From: Labrenzia sp. THAF82
GTDB taxonomy: Bacteria; Pseudomonadota; Alphaproteobacteria; Rhizobiales; Stappiaceae
Length of the DNA stretch: 64,000 nt
NCBI RefSeq assembly: GCF_009363435.1
Contig: NZ_CP045354.1
Location: 3,376,501-3,440,500 of the forward strand
Direction of reading: 5' to 3'
The translations under genes and the position numbers were made by a program. Under the pieces are notes generated by a model. The model was not told where the DNA came from. It saw only the letters and a program-made list of their open reading frames with translations, and made no database searches. Below, piece by piece: positions 8,677 to 19,582 of this stretch (the stretch's first letter is position 1; the number at the start of each line of letters is the position of its first letter).

Positions 8677-11600
8677 GTGTTTGACAGCCTTCTGAAAGAC
8701 CAGGCCAATGTCACGTTGGCCGGTGTACCTGACGGCGCTGAAAGCTATGCGCTTGCAAAGCTGCTTTCCGAGTGTGAAGCGGAAGGACTTTCGCTTGTTT
8801 TTGTTGCGCGTGATGCAACTCGCATGGCGATGGTCAGTGAAGCGCTCGCATTTTTCGATCCTTCTGCGAATATCGTTCAGCTGCCGGCATGGGATTGTCT
8901 GCCTTACGATCGGGTCTCACCAAATACAGCTATCAGTGCGCGGCGTTTGCTTGCATTGGGTCAGCTTGCCCGTGGTATCCAGGCCGGACAGAAAACGATC
9001 CTGCTCACAACGCTCAATGCCGCTCTCCAGCGTGTGCCGGAACGGTCGTTCATGGCCGACCAGACTTTTTCGATGGCGCCGGGCAATCAGGTCGACATGT
9101 CCGCGATCTCCAATTGGCTGGAAATGAACGGATTTTCGCGCACACCCACAGTGCGGGAAACGGGTGAATATGCTGTCCGCGGCGGAATTGTCGATTTGTT
9201 TGCTCCTGGTTCGGAAGAGCCTGTTCGTCTTGATTTCTTCGGGGACACGCTTGAGTCAATCCGATCTTTCAATGCCGAAACACAACGGACATCAAGACAA
9301 CTGAAGCGCCTTGACCTTGTGCCTATGAGCGAGGTTGTTTTGTCGGACGAGGCAATTTCGCGATTCAGAAAGTCATATTTGGCAAGCTTTGGCGCAGCCA
9401 GTCGCGAAGATGTCCTCTACCAGTCGATCAGCGACGGCAGGCGCTATGCTGGGATGGAACACTGGTTACCGCTGTTCCACGACCGTCTCGAAACGATTTT
9501 CGACTATGTCGGCGATGCTCCTATCGTTCTCGACACCAACAGTGCTGATGCGGTTCGCGAACGCGCCGAGCAGATCAACGAGCATTACAGGGCGCGCCAG
9601 GAGGCTCGCGAGATGGGCGCTGGCGCAGGCACTGTACCTTATATGCCCATCGAACCGAACCGCCTTTACATTTCAGAAAAAGACTGGACTGCTGCCATCG
9701 CTGACAGGGCGAGTGCAGCGCTGGATGCATTTACACCACCGCCGGGAAGCGGGAAAACAGTCGTTGCGCTTGGTGGCAGGCAAGGACGCAGTTTTGCCGC
9801 AGAGCGGGCCGCAGGAGATGTAAACATCTTCGATGCCCTCACAGCTCATGTGCGGGAACTGCAGGCATCGGGAAAACGTACGGTTATTGCCTGCTGGTCA
9901 GATGGCTCTCGTGACCGTCTGGGGCAGATTCTGGCCGACCATGGACTGGGCTCGGTTCAGGAAGTCGATACCTTCGAACAGACGAAAACCCTGCAGGCAA
10001 AGACTTCAGCGCTTTGCGTCCTTGGTATCGAACATGGATTTGAACTTCAGGACATCGCCTTTATCGGCGAGCAAGACATTCTCGGCGACCGGCTGGTGCG
10101 TAAATCGCGTCGCAAAGCCAAGGGCGCCAACGTCATAACAGAAGCAACCGGCCTGTCGGAAGGGGACTTGGTCGTTCACGTTGAGCATGGCATCGGCCGT
10201 TTTATCGGTCTGAAGACCATAGAAGCCGTTGGCGCTCCACATGATTGTCTCGAGCTGAAATATGCGGGAGGAGACAAACTCTATTTGCCGGTTGAAAACA
10301 TCGAACTGTTGTCTCGATACGGCTCGGAGGACCAGGAAGCACAACTGGACAAATTGGGTGGAGGAGCCTGGCAGGCCCGTAAGGCTAAACTCAAGAAACG
10401 CATACTCGAAATTGCCGATGGATTGATTAAGACGGCCGCGCAGCGTGCCTTGAAGACTGCACCTGTTGTGGAGACGCCGGAAGGTGTCTACGACGAATTT
10501 GCTACGCGCTTTCCTTACGAAGAAACAGATGACCAGATGACGGCAATCGACGCCGTGTTCGAGGATCTTTCTTCTGGCCGTCCGATGGACCGGCTTGTCT
10601 GCGGGGATGTTGGGTTCGGCAAAACTGAGGTCGCGCTGCGAGCAGCCTTCATCGCGGCCATGTCAGGGCGACAGGTTGCAGTTGTGGTGCCGACCACATT
10701 GCTGGCCCGCCAACACTTCAAGACCTTCTCGGATCGCTTTCATGGACTCCCGATCAATGTCGCTCATGCGTCACGACTCGTGCCAACCCGGCAACTGACA
10801 CAGACCAAGAAGGGTCTGACAGATGGTTCGATAGATATCGTTGTCGGAACGCATGCGCTGCTCGGTAAATCCGTTCAATTCCGCGATCTCGGTTTGCTTG
10901 TCATCGACGAAGAGCAGCATTTCGGCGTGAAGCACAAGGAGCGCCTGAAAGAGCTGAAATCGGATGTCCACGTTCTGACGTTGTCTGCGACGCCAATTCC
11001 GAGGACATTGCAACTTGCCTTGACCGGTGTTCGGGAACTATCCCTCATTGCAACACCGCCTGTTGATCGACTGGCGGTGAGAACATTCGTTTCGCCCTTT
11101 GACCCGCTCGTGGTTCGCGAAGCCCTGTTGCGTGAGCACTATCGGGGCGGTCAGAGCTTTTATGTCTGTCCGCGATTGTCTGACCTTGCTGAGCGCATGG
11201 CCTTCATGGAAGAGCAGGTGCCGGAGTTGAAGGTCGCGGTCGCCCACGGTCAAATGCCGCCTGGCGAACTGGAAGACGTCATGAATGCCTTTTATGAGGG
11301 CAAATACAATGTGCTTCTGTCGACAACGATTGTGGAATCTGGCCTCGACATTCCAACTGCAAATACCTTGATCGTGCACAGAGCCGACATGTTCGGTCTC
11401 TCACAGCTTTACCAGCTGCGCGGCCGCGTTGGCAGATCCAAAACACGAGCCTATGCGCTTTTCACTGTGCCGGCAAACAAGACACTGACCGCGACTGCGG
11501 AGCGGCGGCTCAAGGTGCTTCAGTCTCTGGAGACGCTTGGGGCCGGGTTCCAATTGGCCAGCCACGATCTGGACATTCGCGGAGCAGGGAACCTGTTGGG

Positions 11601-12162
11601 TGAAGAGCAATCTGGTCATATCAAGGAAGTTGGGTTTGAGCTCTACCAGCAGATGTTGGAGGAAGCTGTTGCGCAGTTGAAAGATGGTGGTGCTGACTTC
11701 GGTGATGAACAATGGTCGCCGCAGATCAACATTGGTACACCAGTTCTCATTCCCGAGGACTATGTCGCCGACCTTCAGCTGCGTCTGCAGCTCTATCGCA
11801 GGCTTGGTGACGTGACTGAGGCGGAAGAAATTGATGCGTTTGGCGCTGAAATGATTGATCGGTTCGGACCGTTGCCGGACGAAGTTCAACATCTTCTCAA
11901 GATCGTGTTCATCAAAGGGCTTTGCCGTAAGGCCAATGTCGAGAAAGTCGATGCGGGTCCGAAAGGCATAGTTGTCAGTTTCCGCAATTCTGAATTCGCA
12001 AATCCGCCAGGTCTTGTGTCTTACATTGCAGAACAGGGCGTGCTGGCCAAAATACGTCCCGACCAGAAAATTGTACTCACGCGGGAATGGGAAAACACGG
12101 ACACCCGTCTGAAGGGGACAGCGACTGTGCTAACGAAATTGGCGCGTCTGGCTGCGGCCTAA
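8677..12162 (+). CDS. mfd: Transcription-repair coupling factor Mfd
   Basis: Mfd displaces RNA polymerase stalled at lesions and recruits UvrA. From the chosen start the protein is 1161 residues. It shows an N-terminal UvrB-homology module, the RNA polymerase interaction domain (GDLVVHVEHGIGRFIGL, residues near 507), and a RecG-like translocase. Translocase motifs are Walker A GDVGFGKTEVALRA, DEEQHFG, SATPIPRTL and QLRGRVGRS. The C-terminal autoinhibitory D7 domain follows. An ATG at 8623 is in frame but would overlap sdhE by 35 bp and has no ribosome site. A GTG at 8677 is preceded by TAAGGA at good spacing and gives the family N-terminus, so I prefer it. Confidence 0.95.
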   Translation: MFDSLLKDQANVTLAGVPDGAESYALAKLLSECEAEGLSLVFVARDATRMAMVSEALAFFDPSANIVQLPAWDCLPYDRVSPNTAISARRLLALGQLARGIQAGQKTILLTTLNAALQRVPERSFMADQTFSMAPGNQVDMSAISNWLEMNGFSRTPTVRETGEYAVRGGIVDLFAPGSEEPVRLDFFGDTLESIRSFNAETQRTSRQLKRLDLVPMSEVVLSDEAISRFRKSYLASFGAASREDVLYQSISDGRRYAGMEHWLPLFHDRLETIFDYVGDAPIVLDTNSADAVRERAEQINEHYRARQEAREMGAGAGTVPYMPIEPNRLYISEKDWTAAIADRASAALDAFTPPPGSGKTVVALGGRQGRSFAAERAAGDVNIFDALTAHVRELQASGKRTVIACWSDGSRDRLGQILADHGLGSVQEVDTFEQTKTLQAKTSALCVLGIEHGFELQDIAFIGEQDILGDRLVRKSRRKAKGANVITEATGLSEGDLVVHVEHGIGRFIGLKTIEAVGAPHDCLELKYAGGDKLYLPVENIELLSRYGSEDQEAQLDKLGGGAWQARKAKLKKRILEIADGLIKTAAQRALKTAPVVETPEGVYDEFATRFPYEETDDQMTAIDAVFEDLSSGRPMDRLVCGDVGFGKTEVALRAAFIAAMSGRQVAVVVPTTLLARQHFKTFSDRFHGLPINVAHASRLVPTRQLTQTKKGLTDGSIDIVVGTHALLGKSVQFRDLGLLVIDEEQHFGVKHKERLKELKSDVHVLTLSATPIPRTLQLALTGVRELSLIATPPVDRLAVRTFVSPFDPLVVREALLREHYRGGQSFYVCPRLSDLAERMAFMEEQVPELKVAVAHGQMPPGELEDVMNAFYEGKYNVLLSTTIVESGLDIPTANTLIVHRADMFGLSQLYQLRGRVGRSKTRAYALFTVPANKTLTATAERRLKVLQSLETLGAGFQLASHDLDIRGAGNLLGEEQSGHIKEVGFELYQQMLEEAVAQLKDGGADFGDEQWSPQINIGTPVLIPEDYVADLQLRLQLYRRLGDVTEAEEIDAFGAEMIDRFGPLPDEVQHLLKIVFIKGLCRKANVEKVDAGPKGIVVSFRNSEFANPPGLVSYIAEQGVLAKIRPDQKIVLTREWENTDTRLKGTATVLTKLARLAAA

Positions 12163-12166
12163 ACCT

Positions 12167-12856
12167 TTAGTGCTCTGGCCAGGCCTGTGCACCGACAAAG
12201 GGAACAAATGCGACCTTGCCGAAGTTTTCGGATTCATAGGTTCCAACAGAATCGCGGCGGATAACGATTAGATCCTGAAGACTTCGGGAGGAACCAACTG
12301 GAATCACCAAACGTCCTCCAGGCTTCAGTTGCTCCTTGAGCTCTTGGGGAACAAAAGGGGCTCCGGCAGCAACTGTAATTGCGTCATAAGGTGCTTTCGC
12401 ACGATAGCCCAGGCTGCCGTCACCACAGATAACGTCAACATTTTCAAATCCAGCGGTGACGAGATTGTTTCTCGCCGTCTCTGCGAGTTGGGAAAAGCGC
12501 TCGATACTGACGACATGGGCGCAGAGCTTGGACAAAACGGCTGCCGCATAACCGGATCCGGTTCCGACGTCCAGGCAAACGCTACACTTTCTCAACTGCA
12601 AGGCTTCTGCCATTAGCGCAACGATGTAAGGTTGGGAAATGGTTTGGCCGTGTCCGATTGACAATGGACCATCCCAGTAAGCGTCGTATCGCTGCTCATC
12701 TGGCACAAAGAGGTGTCTGGGGACAAACCGCATTGCCTCCAGCACTCTGGCATCTTTCAGACCGCGCCTTTCCAATTGGACGAGAACCATTTGGTGACGT
12801 TCTGCGGCAAAGGGGTCCATGTGTGTGGTCCAGTCGTTCACAACGAAGACGAGCAT
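12167..12856 (-). CDS. pcm: Protein-L-isoaspartate O-methyltransferase
   Basis: Pcm methylates isoaspartyl residues that arise by protein ageing so that they can be repaired. The protein is up to 229 residues and has the class I methyltransferase core with SAM motif I DVGTGSGYAAAVLS. The upstream GHGQTISQPYIVALM segment is the diagnostic PCMT signature. The C-terminus carries LKEQLKPGGRLVIPVG. An ATG at 12820, beginning MDPFAAERHQM, is an equally likely start because the first 12 residues here look unlike the family. The gene is convergent with mfd (4 bp apart) and divergent from the ftsB-like gene. Confidence 0.93.
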   Translation of the reverse strand: MLVFVVNDWTTHMDPFAAERHQMVLVQLERRGLKDARVLEAMRFVPRHLFVPDEQRYDAYWDGPLSIGHGQTISQPYIVALMAEALQLRKCSVCLDVGTGSGYAAAVLSKLCAHVVSIERFSQLAETARNNLVTAGFENVDVICGDGSLGYRAKAPYDAITVAAGAPFVPQELKEQLKPGGRLVIPVGSSRSLQDLIVIRRDSVGTYESENFGKVAFVPFVGAQAWPEH

Positions 12857-12943
12857 TTTTGTCGCGTCTCAAGACTCTATTAAACCTAACGCCTCATAGT
12901 ACTCTGACAAAGAGACCAGAGTTGAAGCGTTAAGGTCCAAAGA

Positions 12944-13285
12944 GTGCCCCGAGCAGCTACCCGTCAGCGTAAGCAATCCTTTATTCGCCGCCTTATTACG
13001 CCTGCGATCGCAATCGCAGCGCTTGGCTATTTTGGTTTTCATGCCATGAGCGGTGAACTCGGCGTGGTTGGCAGAGCAATGATCGAGCGGCAGGTTTCTG
13101 AACTTGAGGCTGAGTTGGCTGAATTATCCGCAGAGCGGCAGGAACTTGTGGCAAGGGTCAGTCTGCTGAGGCCCGAGAGCCTTGATCCTGATATGCTTGA
13201 TGAGCGCGCACGCCTCAATCTCAATTTGGTTCACGAAACCGAGTTGGTTGTGCTTCGTCCTGGGCATAGATACGATATGAACTGA
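12944..13285 (+). CDS. FtsB/DivIC-like septum formation initiator
   Basis: This 113-residue protein begins with GTG and a usable AAGG upstream. It has a basic N-terminus, one membrane helix at about residues 17-33, and a coiled coil rich in Glu, Leu and Arg (about 42-75). A short globular tail contains DERARLNLNLVHETELVVLRP. This layout is that of the FtsB/DivIC family, which bridges FtsL and FtsQ in the divisome and is anchored in the inner membrane. Its position just upstream of pdhA is the usual place for this gene in Rhizobiales. It ends 174 bp before pdhA. Confidence 0.88.
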   Translation: MPRAATRQRKQSFIRRLITPAIAIAALGYFGFHAMSGELGVVGRAMIERQVSELEAELAELSAERQELVARVSLLRPESLDPDMLDERARLNLNLVHETELVVLRPGHRYDMN

Positions 13286-13459
13286 AAACAAGTTTATTGT
13301 TCAGAGTTAATCAATTTTCAGTTAAACGCTAATTTCACCATCCAAAGCAGACATTTAAATCAATTCAAGAATCAGAAAACGATGGATTGGATTGACAGAA
13401 GGGAGCGGATAAGTTGCTCCTACCTGTCTTAGGGGAAACGTCACGCCGAGAAGAGGGTT

Positions 13460-14509
13460 ATGGCCGCAGCAAGAAAGACCACTTCCGCTAGCTCAAAGAG
13501 CACAAGCCGGACCCGCAGCTCCGCTAAAAAAGCGAAGCCTGCGATCGCCGAGTTCGACAAAGACGATGAACTCCACGCCTACCGCGAAATGCTACTCATT
13601 CGCCGATTCGAAGAAAAAGCCGGTCAGCTATATGGCATGGGCTTCATCGGCGGGTTCTGCCATTTGTATATCGGGCAGGAAGCTGTCGTCGTTGGTATGC
13701 AGATGGCCAAGAAAGACGGCGATCAGATGATCACCGGGTACCGCGACCACGGGCACATGCTGGCCATGGACCTCGACCCCAAGGGCGTGATGGCGGAGCT
13801 TACCGGGCGCCGCGGCGGCTTGTCGAAAGGCAAGGGCGGTTCCATGCACATGTTCTCCAAGGAAAAGCATTTCTATGGAGGACACGGGATTGTCGGCGCT
13901 CAGGTGTCGCTTGGAACAGGTCTTGGTTTTGCCAACAAATACCGGGGCAACGGCAATGTTGCGATGGCTTTCTTCGGTGACGGCGCTTCCAACCAGGGGC
14001 AGGTCTATGAAAGCTTCAATATGGCCGAGCTTTGGAAGCTCCCTGTTGTTTACGTGATCGAAAACAACAAATATGGCATGGGCACGAGCGTCGCACGCGC
14101 ATCTGCAATGACCGACCTTTCCCAGCGTGGTGCTTCCTTCGGGATCCCGGGCGAACAGGTCGACGGCATGGATGTTCGCGCAGTCAAGGCTGCCTCCGAA
14201 AAAGCGCTGACCTGGTGCCGCGAAGGCAAGGGTCCCTTCATCCTGGAAATGATCACGTATCGCTATCGTGGTCACTCGATGTCCGATCCGGCGAAATACC
14301 GCTCCAAGGACGAAGTGCAGAAAATGCGGACTGAACACGATCCGATCGAGCAGGTTCGTGCGCGCCTCCTGGAAAACAAGTGGGCAAGCGAGGACGACCT
14401 CAAAGGCATCGATAAGGATGTCCGGGCAAGGGTCGCCGAAGCTGCTGAATTTGCTCAGACTGATCCGGAACCGGATGCGTCTGAACTCTACACTGACATT
14501 CTGCTTTAA
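13460..14509 (+). CDS. pdhA: Pyruvate dehydrogenase E1 component, alpha subunit
   Basis: The alpha subunit of the heterotetrameric E1 binds thiamine diphosphate and decarboxylates pyruvate. The 349-residue protein has an Ala/Ser/Lys-rich N-terminal leader, then the [16 protein letters not shown] start of the family. The TPP motif begins [19 protein letters not shown]. The phosphorylation-loop-like segment [12 protein letters not shown] is also present; in bacteria it is a structural loop. A GAGAAGAGGG ribosome site precedes the ATG. It is the first gene of the pdhA-pdhB-pdhC run, 15 bp from pdhB. The upstream gap contains a TTGACA (13392-13397) and a small GGAGC/GCTCC inverted repeat (13402-13420) that may belong to its leader. 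Confidence 0.97.
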   Translation: MAAARKTTSASSKSTSRTRSSAKKAKPAIAEFDKDDELHAYREMLLIRRFEEKAGQLYGMGFIGGFCHLYIGQEAVVVGMQMAKKDGDQMITGYRDHGHMLAMDLDPKGVMAELTGRRGGLSKGKGGSMHMFSKEKHFYGGHGIVGAQVSLGTGLGFANKYRGNGNVAMAFFGDGASNQGQVYESFNMAELWKLPVVYVIENNKYGMGTSVARASAMTDLSQRGASFGIPGEQVDGMDVRAVKAASEKALTWCREGKGPFILEMITYRYRGHSMSDPAKYRSKDEVQKMRTEHDPIEQVRARLLENKWASEDDLKGIDKDVRARVAEAAEFAQTDPEPDASELYTDILL

Positions 14510-14523
14510 CGCCGGGGGAAAAC

Positions 14524-15906
14524 ATGCCGATCGACATTTTGATGCCGGCGCTCTCGCCGACAATGGAAGAGGGTAAGCTCGCCAAATGGCTCAAGGCCGA
14601 AGGCGACACTGTGTCCGCGGGCGACGTCATCGCGGAAATCGAAACAGACAAGGCAACCATGGAAGTGGAAGCCGTCGATGAAGGAACGCTTGGCAAGATC
14701 CTTGTTGCCGAAGGGACCGACAACGTAAAGGTCAACGAGAAAATCGCCGTTTTGCTTGGCGAAGGTGAGGATGCCAGCGCGATCGACGCTGCTGCGGCTT
14801 CACCTGCTCCTGCTGCGGCTCCTGCTGCTGCAGAAGCTCCGAGTGCACCGGCTGTTGCCGCTGCGCCGCAAGCGCCGGTGGCTGAAGTCGTCGAGGATCC
14901 GGAGGTTCCTGCGGGAACGCCGATGAAATCATCAACGGTGCGTGAAGCACTGCGCGATGCCATGGCAGAGGAAATGCGCCGGGATCCGGACGTCTTTGTC
15001 ATGGGTGAAGAGGTGGCCGAATACCAGGGTGCTTACAAGATCACGCAAGGCTTGCTGGATGAGTTTTCAGAAAAGCGCGTTATCGATACTCCTATCACAG
15101 AGCACGGCTTTGCCGGTCTCGGCGTTGGGGCTGCAATGGCAGGGTTGAAGCCCATCGTTGAATTCATGACGTTCAACTTCGCCATGCAGGGTATTGATCA
15201 GATCATCAACTCTGCTGCCAAAACGCTGTACATGTCGGGTGGCCAAATGGGTGCCCCGATTGTTTTCCGCGGACCCAATGGCGCTGCGGCGCGTGTTGGC
15301 GCGCAGCACTCGCAGGACTATGCCTCCTGGTATGCGCATGTTCCCGGGCTGAAAGTCATTCAGCCTTATTCGGCTGCGGATGCAAAAGGTCTTTTGAAGG
15401 CTGCGATCCGTGATCCCAACCCGGTCATCTTCCTGGAAAACGAAATCCTTTATGGTCATTCGTTTGAAATCCCGGATGTTGACGACTTTGTACTTCCGAT
15501 TGGCAAGGCCAAGGTGGAACGTGGCGGAACCGACGTGACCCTGGTTTCCTGGGGCATCGGCATGACCTACACGCTCAAGGCTGCTGAAGAATTGGCCGGA
15601 ATGGGCATTTCAGCCGAAGTCATCAATCTGCGTACAATCCGCCCTCTGGACATCGACACAGTTCTTGCGTCAGTTCGCAAAACGGGGCGTGTGGTGACCA
15701 TCGAGGAAGCTTTCCCGATGTGCTCAGTGTCGTCGGAAATTGCTTATCAGGTTCAGGAACAGGCCTTCGACTATCTCGATGCGCCCATAACCCGGGTGAC
15801 TGGCAAGGACGTTCCGATGCCTTATGCCGCAAACCTGGAAAAACTCGCATTGCCGACTGTTTCTGAAGTTATCGAAGCGGTGAAAGCCGTGACCTACACA
15901 GCCTGA
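14524..15906 (+). CDS. pdhB: Pyruvate dehydrogenase E1 component, beta subunit with N-terminal lipoyl domain
   Basis: The 460 residues exceed the about 330 of a plain E1 beta because a complete biotinyl/lipoyl domain sits at residues 1-80, with [15 protein letters not shown] carrying the lipoyl-accepting Lys. An Ala/Pro-rich flexible linker (about 85-125) precedes the transketolase-like core. The core shows [20 protein letters not shown], the [19 protein letters not shown] segment, and the C-terminal transketolase domain ending near [11 protein letters not shown]. This fused architecture is established for the PDH of Rhizobiales, Caulobacter and Zymomonas. It probably lets E1 carry extra lipoyl groups into the complex. 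It lies 15 bp after pdhA and 16 bp before pdhC. Confidence 0.97.
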   Translation: MPIDILMPALSPTMEEGKLAKWLKAEGDTVSAGDVIAEIETDKATMEVEAVDEGTLGKILVAEGTDNVKVNEKIAVLLGEGEDASAIDAAAASPAPAAAPAAAEAPSAPAVAAAPQAPVAEVVEDPEVPAGTPMKSSTVREALRDAMAEEMRRDPDVFVMGEEVAEYQGAYKITQGLLDEFSEKRVIDTPITEHGFAGLGVGAAMAGLKPIVEFMTFNFAMQGIDQIINSAAKTLYMSGGQMGAPIVFRGPNGAAARVGAQHSQDYASWYAHVPGLKVIQPYSAADAKGLLKAAIRDPNPVIFLENEILYGHSFEIPDVDDFVLPIGKAKVERGGTDVTLVSWGIGMTYTLKAAEELAGMGISAEVINLRTIRPLDIDTVLASVRKTGRVVTIEEAFPMCSVSSEIAYQVQEQAFDYLDAPITRVTGKDVPMPYAANLEKLALPTVSEVIEAVKAVTYTA

Positions 15907-15922
15907 GGCGGGGGAGACGGAC

Positions 15923-17248
<1,326 letters not shown>

Positions 17249-17259
17249 GACCTCAGCTC

Positions 17260-17288
17260 CGGCGCGGCGGCAACGCCGCGCCGTTTTT
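17260..17288 (+). terminator. Rho-independent terminator after pdhC
   Basis: A perfect 10-bp stem CGGCGCGGCG / CGCCGCGCCG with a GCAA tetraloop is followed immediately by five T residues. It sits 11 bp after the pdhC stop and 33 bp before the lpdA start. It may end most pdhABC transcripts or cause partial read-through into lpdA. Confidence 0.85.
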
Positions 17289-17320
17289 CAAATGAAGTTT
17301 CATTTGCCGGGGAAAACACC

Positions 17321-18769
17321 ATGGCTGATACCAACTACGACGTCATCATCATCGGCTCCGGGCCAGGTGGTTACGTCACTGCCATACGGTCCGCCCAACT
17401 GGGATTGAAGACCGCAATCGTTGAACGGGAACATCTTGGCGGCATCTGCCTCAACTGGGGTTGCATCCCGACCAAGGCCTTGCTGCGGTCGGCAGAAATT
17501 CTCGATCATGCCAATCATGCCAAGAGCTTTGGCTTGACGCTTGAAGGTTCAATGAAAGCAGACGTGAAGGACGTTGTTGCACGTTCGCGCGGTGTTTCGG
17601 CGCGTTTGAACGGCGGCGTCGGCTTTCTGATGAAGAAAAACAAGATCGATGTAATCTGGGGCGAAGCCAAGTTGGCAAAGCCGGGGCAAATTGTTGTCGG
17701 GAAGTCTTCCAAGCCCGCCGTTGAACCTCAGCATCCGGTGCCCAAGGGCGTTAAGGGCGAGGGCACCTATACCGCCAAGCATATCATCGTTTCGACCGGC
17801 GCCCGCCCGCGGGCACTGCCTGGTATCGAGCCGGATGGAAAACTGATCTGGACCTATTTCGAGGCAATGAAGCCAGCCAAGATGCCAAAATCGCTTGTTG
17901 TCATGGGATCTGGCGCGATTGGCATCGAGTTCGCCTCTTTCTATCTGTCGATGGGCGTTGATGTGACGGTTGTCGAACTGATGGCCAACGTGATGCCGGT
18001 TGAGGACGAGGAAATCTCGAAATTCGCCCGCAAGGCTTTGGAAAAGCGCGGGCTGAAAATCATTACCGAAGCCAAGGTCACGAAAGTCGACAAAGCAGCG
18101 AACTCCATCACCGCGCATGTTGAAACCAAGGACGGAAAAGTCAGCCAGATCACGGCAGATCATCTGATCTCGGCGGTCGGGGTTCAGGGCAATATCGAGA
18201 ATATCGGCCTTGAGGCACTTGGCGTAAAAACCGATCGCGGCTGTGTTGTCATTGATGAATATGGCCGGACCAGTGTTCCGGGCATCTATGCCATCGGTGA
18301 CGTTGCCGGTCCGCCCATGCTGGCACACAAAGCAGAACATGAAGGTGTAATCTGCATTGAAAAGATTGCCGGCGTCCCAGGTGTCCACCCGATGGATCAC
18401 CGCAAAATCCCTGGCTGTACTTACTGCAACCCGCAGGTCGCTTCTGTCGGACTGACTGAAGCCAAGGCCAAGGAGCAGGGCCGCGACATCCGCGTCGGTC
18501 GTTATATGTTCAATGCGAACGGTAAGGCGATCGCCCTTGGCGAAGACAATGGCTTGATCAAGGTCATCTTCGACAAGAAAACCGGTGAGCTTCTGGGCGC
18601 ACACATGTGTGGAGCCGAAGTGACGGAGCTTATTCAGGGCTTCATTGTTGCAATGAACCTTGAGACGACCGAAGAAGAGTTGATGCACACGATTTTCCCG
18701 CATCCGACACTGTCGGAAATGATGAAGGAAGCTGTGCTCGACGCATACGGCAAAGTTCTCAACGCTTGA
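17321..18769 (+). CDS. lpdA: Dihydrolipoyl dehydrogenase, PDH E3
   Basis: E3 reoxidises dihydrolipoamide using FAD and NAD+. The 482-residue protein begins with the FAD motif IIGSGPGGYVTAIRSAQLG. The redox-active disulfide GGICLNWGCIPTKALL follows. It then has the NAD-binding GSGAIGIEFASFY, the ATG-like FAD segment GIYAIGDVAG, and the C-terminal dimer interface with the catalytic His-Glu pair in HTIFPHPTLSEMMKEA. The sequence MADTNYDVIIIG is the expected start, with GGGGAA just upstream. It completes the E1-E2-E3 set, but a terminator hairpin separates it from pdhC, so expression may be partly independent. Confidence 0.97.
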   Translation: MADTNYDVIIIGSGPGGYVTAIRSAQLGLKTAIVEREHLGGICLNWGCIPTKALLRSAEILDHANHAKSFGLTLEGSMKADVKDVVARSRGVSARLNGGVGFLMKKNKIDVIWGEAKLAKPGQIVVGKSSKPAVEPQHPVPKGVKGEGTYTAKHIIVSTGARPRALPGIEPDGKLIWTYFEAMKPAKMPKSLVVMGSGAIGIEFASFYLSMGVDVTVVELMANVMPVEDEEISKFARKALEKRGLKIITEAKVTKVDKAANSITAHVETKDGKVSQITADHLISAVGVQGNIENIGLEALGVKTDRGCVVIDEYGRTSVPGIYAIGDVAGPPMLAHKAEHEGVICIEKIAGVPGVHPMDHRKIPGCTYCNPQVASVGLTEAKAKEQGRDIRVGRYMFNANGKAIALGEDNGLIKVIFDKKTGELLGAHMCGAEVTELIQGFIVAMNLETTEEELMHTIFPHPTLSEMMKEAVLDAYGKVLNA

Positions 18770-18778
18770 CCGAGAACG

Positions 18779-18802
18779 CTCCGGTCGGGCAAACGGCCGG
18801 AG
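18779..18802 (+). terminator. Hairpin after lpdA, possible terminator
   Basis: An inverted repeat CTCCGG / CCGGAG, extendable with inner CG pairing, starts 9 bp after the lpdA stop. It is followed by CCTTATTG, which is only weakly T-rich. It could be a terminator or an mRNA-protecting 3' stem. Confidence 0.5.
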
Positions 18803-18830
18803 CCTTATTGATGCGGGCGATGAGGCTGAT

Positions 18831-19298
18831 ATGCTTGCCTATCTTTCTGACGGATTGAGGTTTTTGTTTCGTGAGGGAAGCTGGTCTCTTAAGCCTCATG
18901 AAGAGAAGACGATATGGGCTGCTCTGGCGATACTGCCTGATGATCAATCAGCGCTGGCAAAGAAACAGCTTGATGAGCAGTTTTTCGTCGAACGACAGTC
19001 TGACGGCCGTATTCCGTGTTTCCGCTACTATGCTGAAGATCGCCTTTCCCGTTTGACGGGAAAATACGCGGTTGGCGACCATTTCATAAACGTGAAACTA
19101 CAAGCGGGAGACCGGAAGGTTTCAGGCAAACTCGTACTTCATGATGGGCTCGTGTTCGGATTGGAATTTTCAAAACCAAGCAGCTTCTTCAGGCACGTGG
19201 GTGTTGATGTGATATCGGCAAGTTGTGATGATAGTTCGATTGGATACACTGCTGTTATTGATCGGGCCGAGCACGGTTCTGACGGAAACCAAAAATAG
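18831..19298 (+). CDS. Hypothetical protein, no recognised family
   Basis: This 155-residue protein starts with ATG, with TGAGG six bases upstream. No signal peptide or clear membrane segment is visible. The N-terminal half is helical and charged (LKPHEEKTIWAALAILP, then a DEQFFVERQSDGR stretch). The C-terminal half looks beta-rich (FINVKLQAGDRKVSGKLVLH). Two Cys residues are scattered. It sits in a same-strand run after lpdA and 13 bp before a GlsB-like membrane gene, so it may be co-transcribed with the GlsB pair. I do not recognise it and assign no function. Codon use resembles its neighbours. Confidence 0.72.
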   Translation: MLAYLSDGLRFLFREGSWSLKPHEEKTIWAALAILPDDQSALAKKQLDEQFFVERQSDGRIPCFRYYAEDRLSRLTGKYAVGDHFINVKLQAGDRKVSGKLVLHDGLVFGLEFSKPSSFFRHVGVDVISASCDDSSIGYTAVIDRAEHGSDGNQK

Positions 19299-19311
19299 GC
19301 GAGTTCGCAAA

Positions 19312-19560
19312 ATGGATATGAAAGCAATTTTGATCTGGGTTGCTATCGGTATTCTTGCCGGTTGGCTGGCAAGTATCGTCGTGGGTGGCGGTGGATTGAT
19401 CCGCTATCTGATTACGGGATTGATCGGCGCATTTGTCGGCGGATTCCTGTTCAAGGTAGCCGGCATCAACATCAATCTGGGAAACACACTGGTCAACGAG
19501 ATCGTTGTCGCAGCGATCGGCGCCGTCGTCGTCGTGTTGCTTGCGCGCCTGATCGCTTAG
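19312..19560 (+). CDS. GlsB/YeaQ/YmgE family membrane protein (first copy)
   Basis: This is an 82-residue, almost wholly hydrophobic protein with three helices. Its Gly-rich motifs ILIWVAIGILAGWLAS and GLIRYLITGLIGAFVGGFLF are typical of the GlsB/YeaQ/YmgE (transglycosylase-associated) family. Those proteins are small inner-membrane proteins often induced by stress; their molecular action is unclear. The in-frame ATG at 19312 is chosen, and a second ATG at 19318 is possible. The longer frame upstream overlaps the preceding gene and has no hydrophobic or family match. A second family member follows 22 bp downstream. Confidence 0.88.
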   Translation: MDMKAILIWVAIGILAGWLASIVVGGGGLIRYLITGLIGAFVGGFLFKVAGININLGNTLVNEIVVAAIGAVVVVLLARLIA

Positions 19561-19582
19561 CCAGGGAAGTGGGAGACCCGCG

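Noticed and set aside
17549-18703. A 384-codon minus-strand open frame across lpdA
   Set aside because: It is fully antisense to lpdA, whose FAD, disulfide and NAD motifs are intact. The antisense product has no recognisable features and reflects codon bias.
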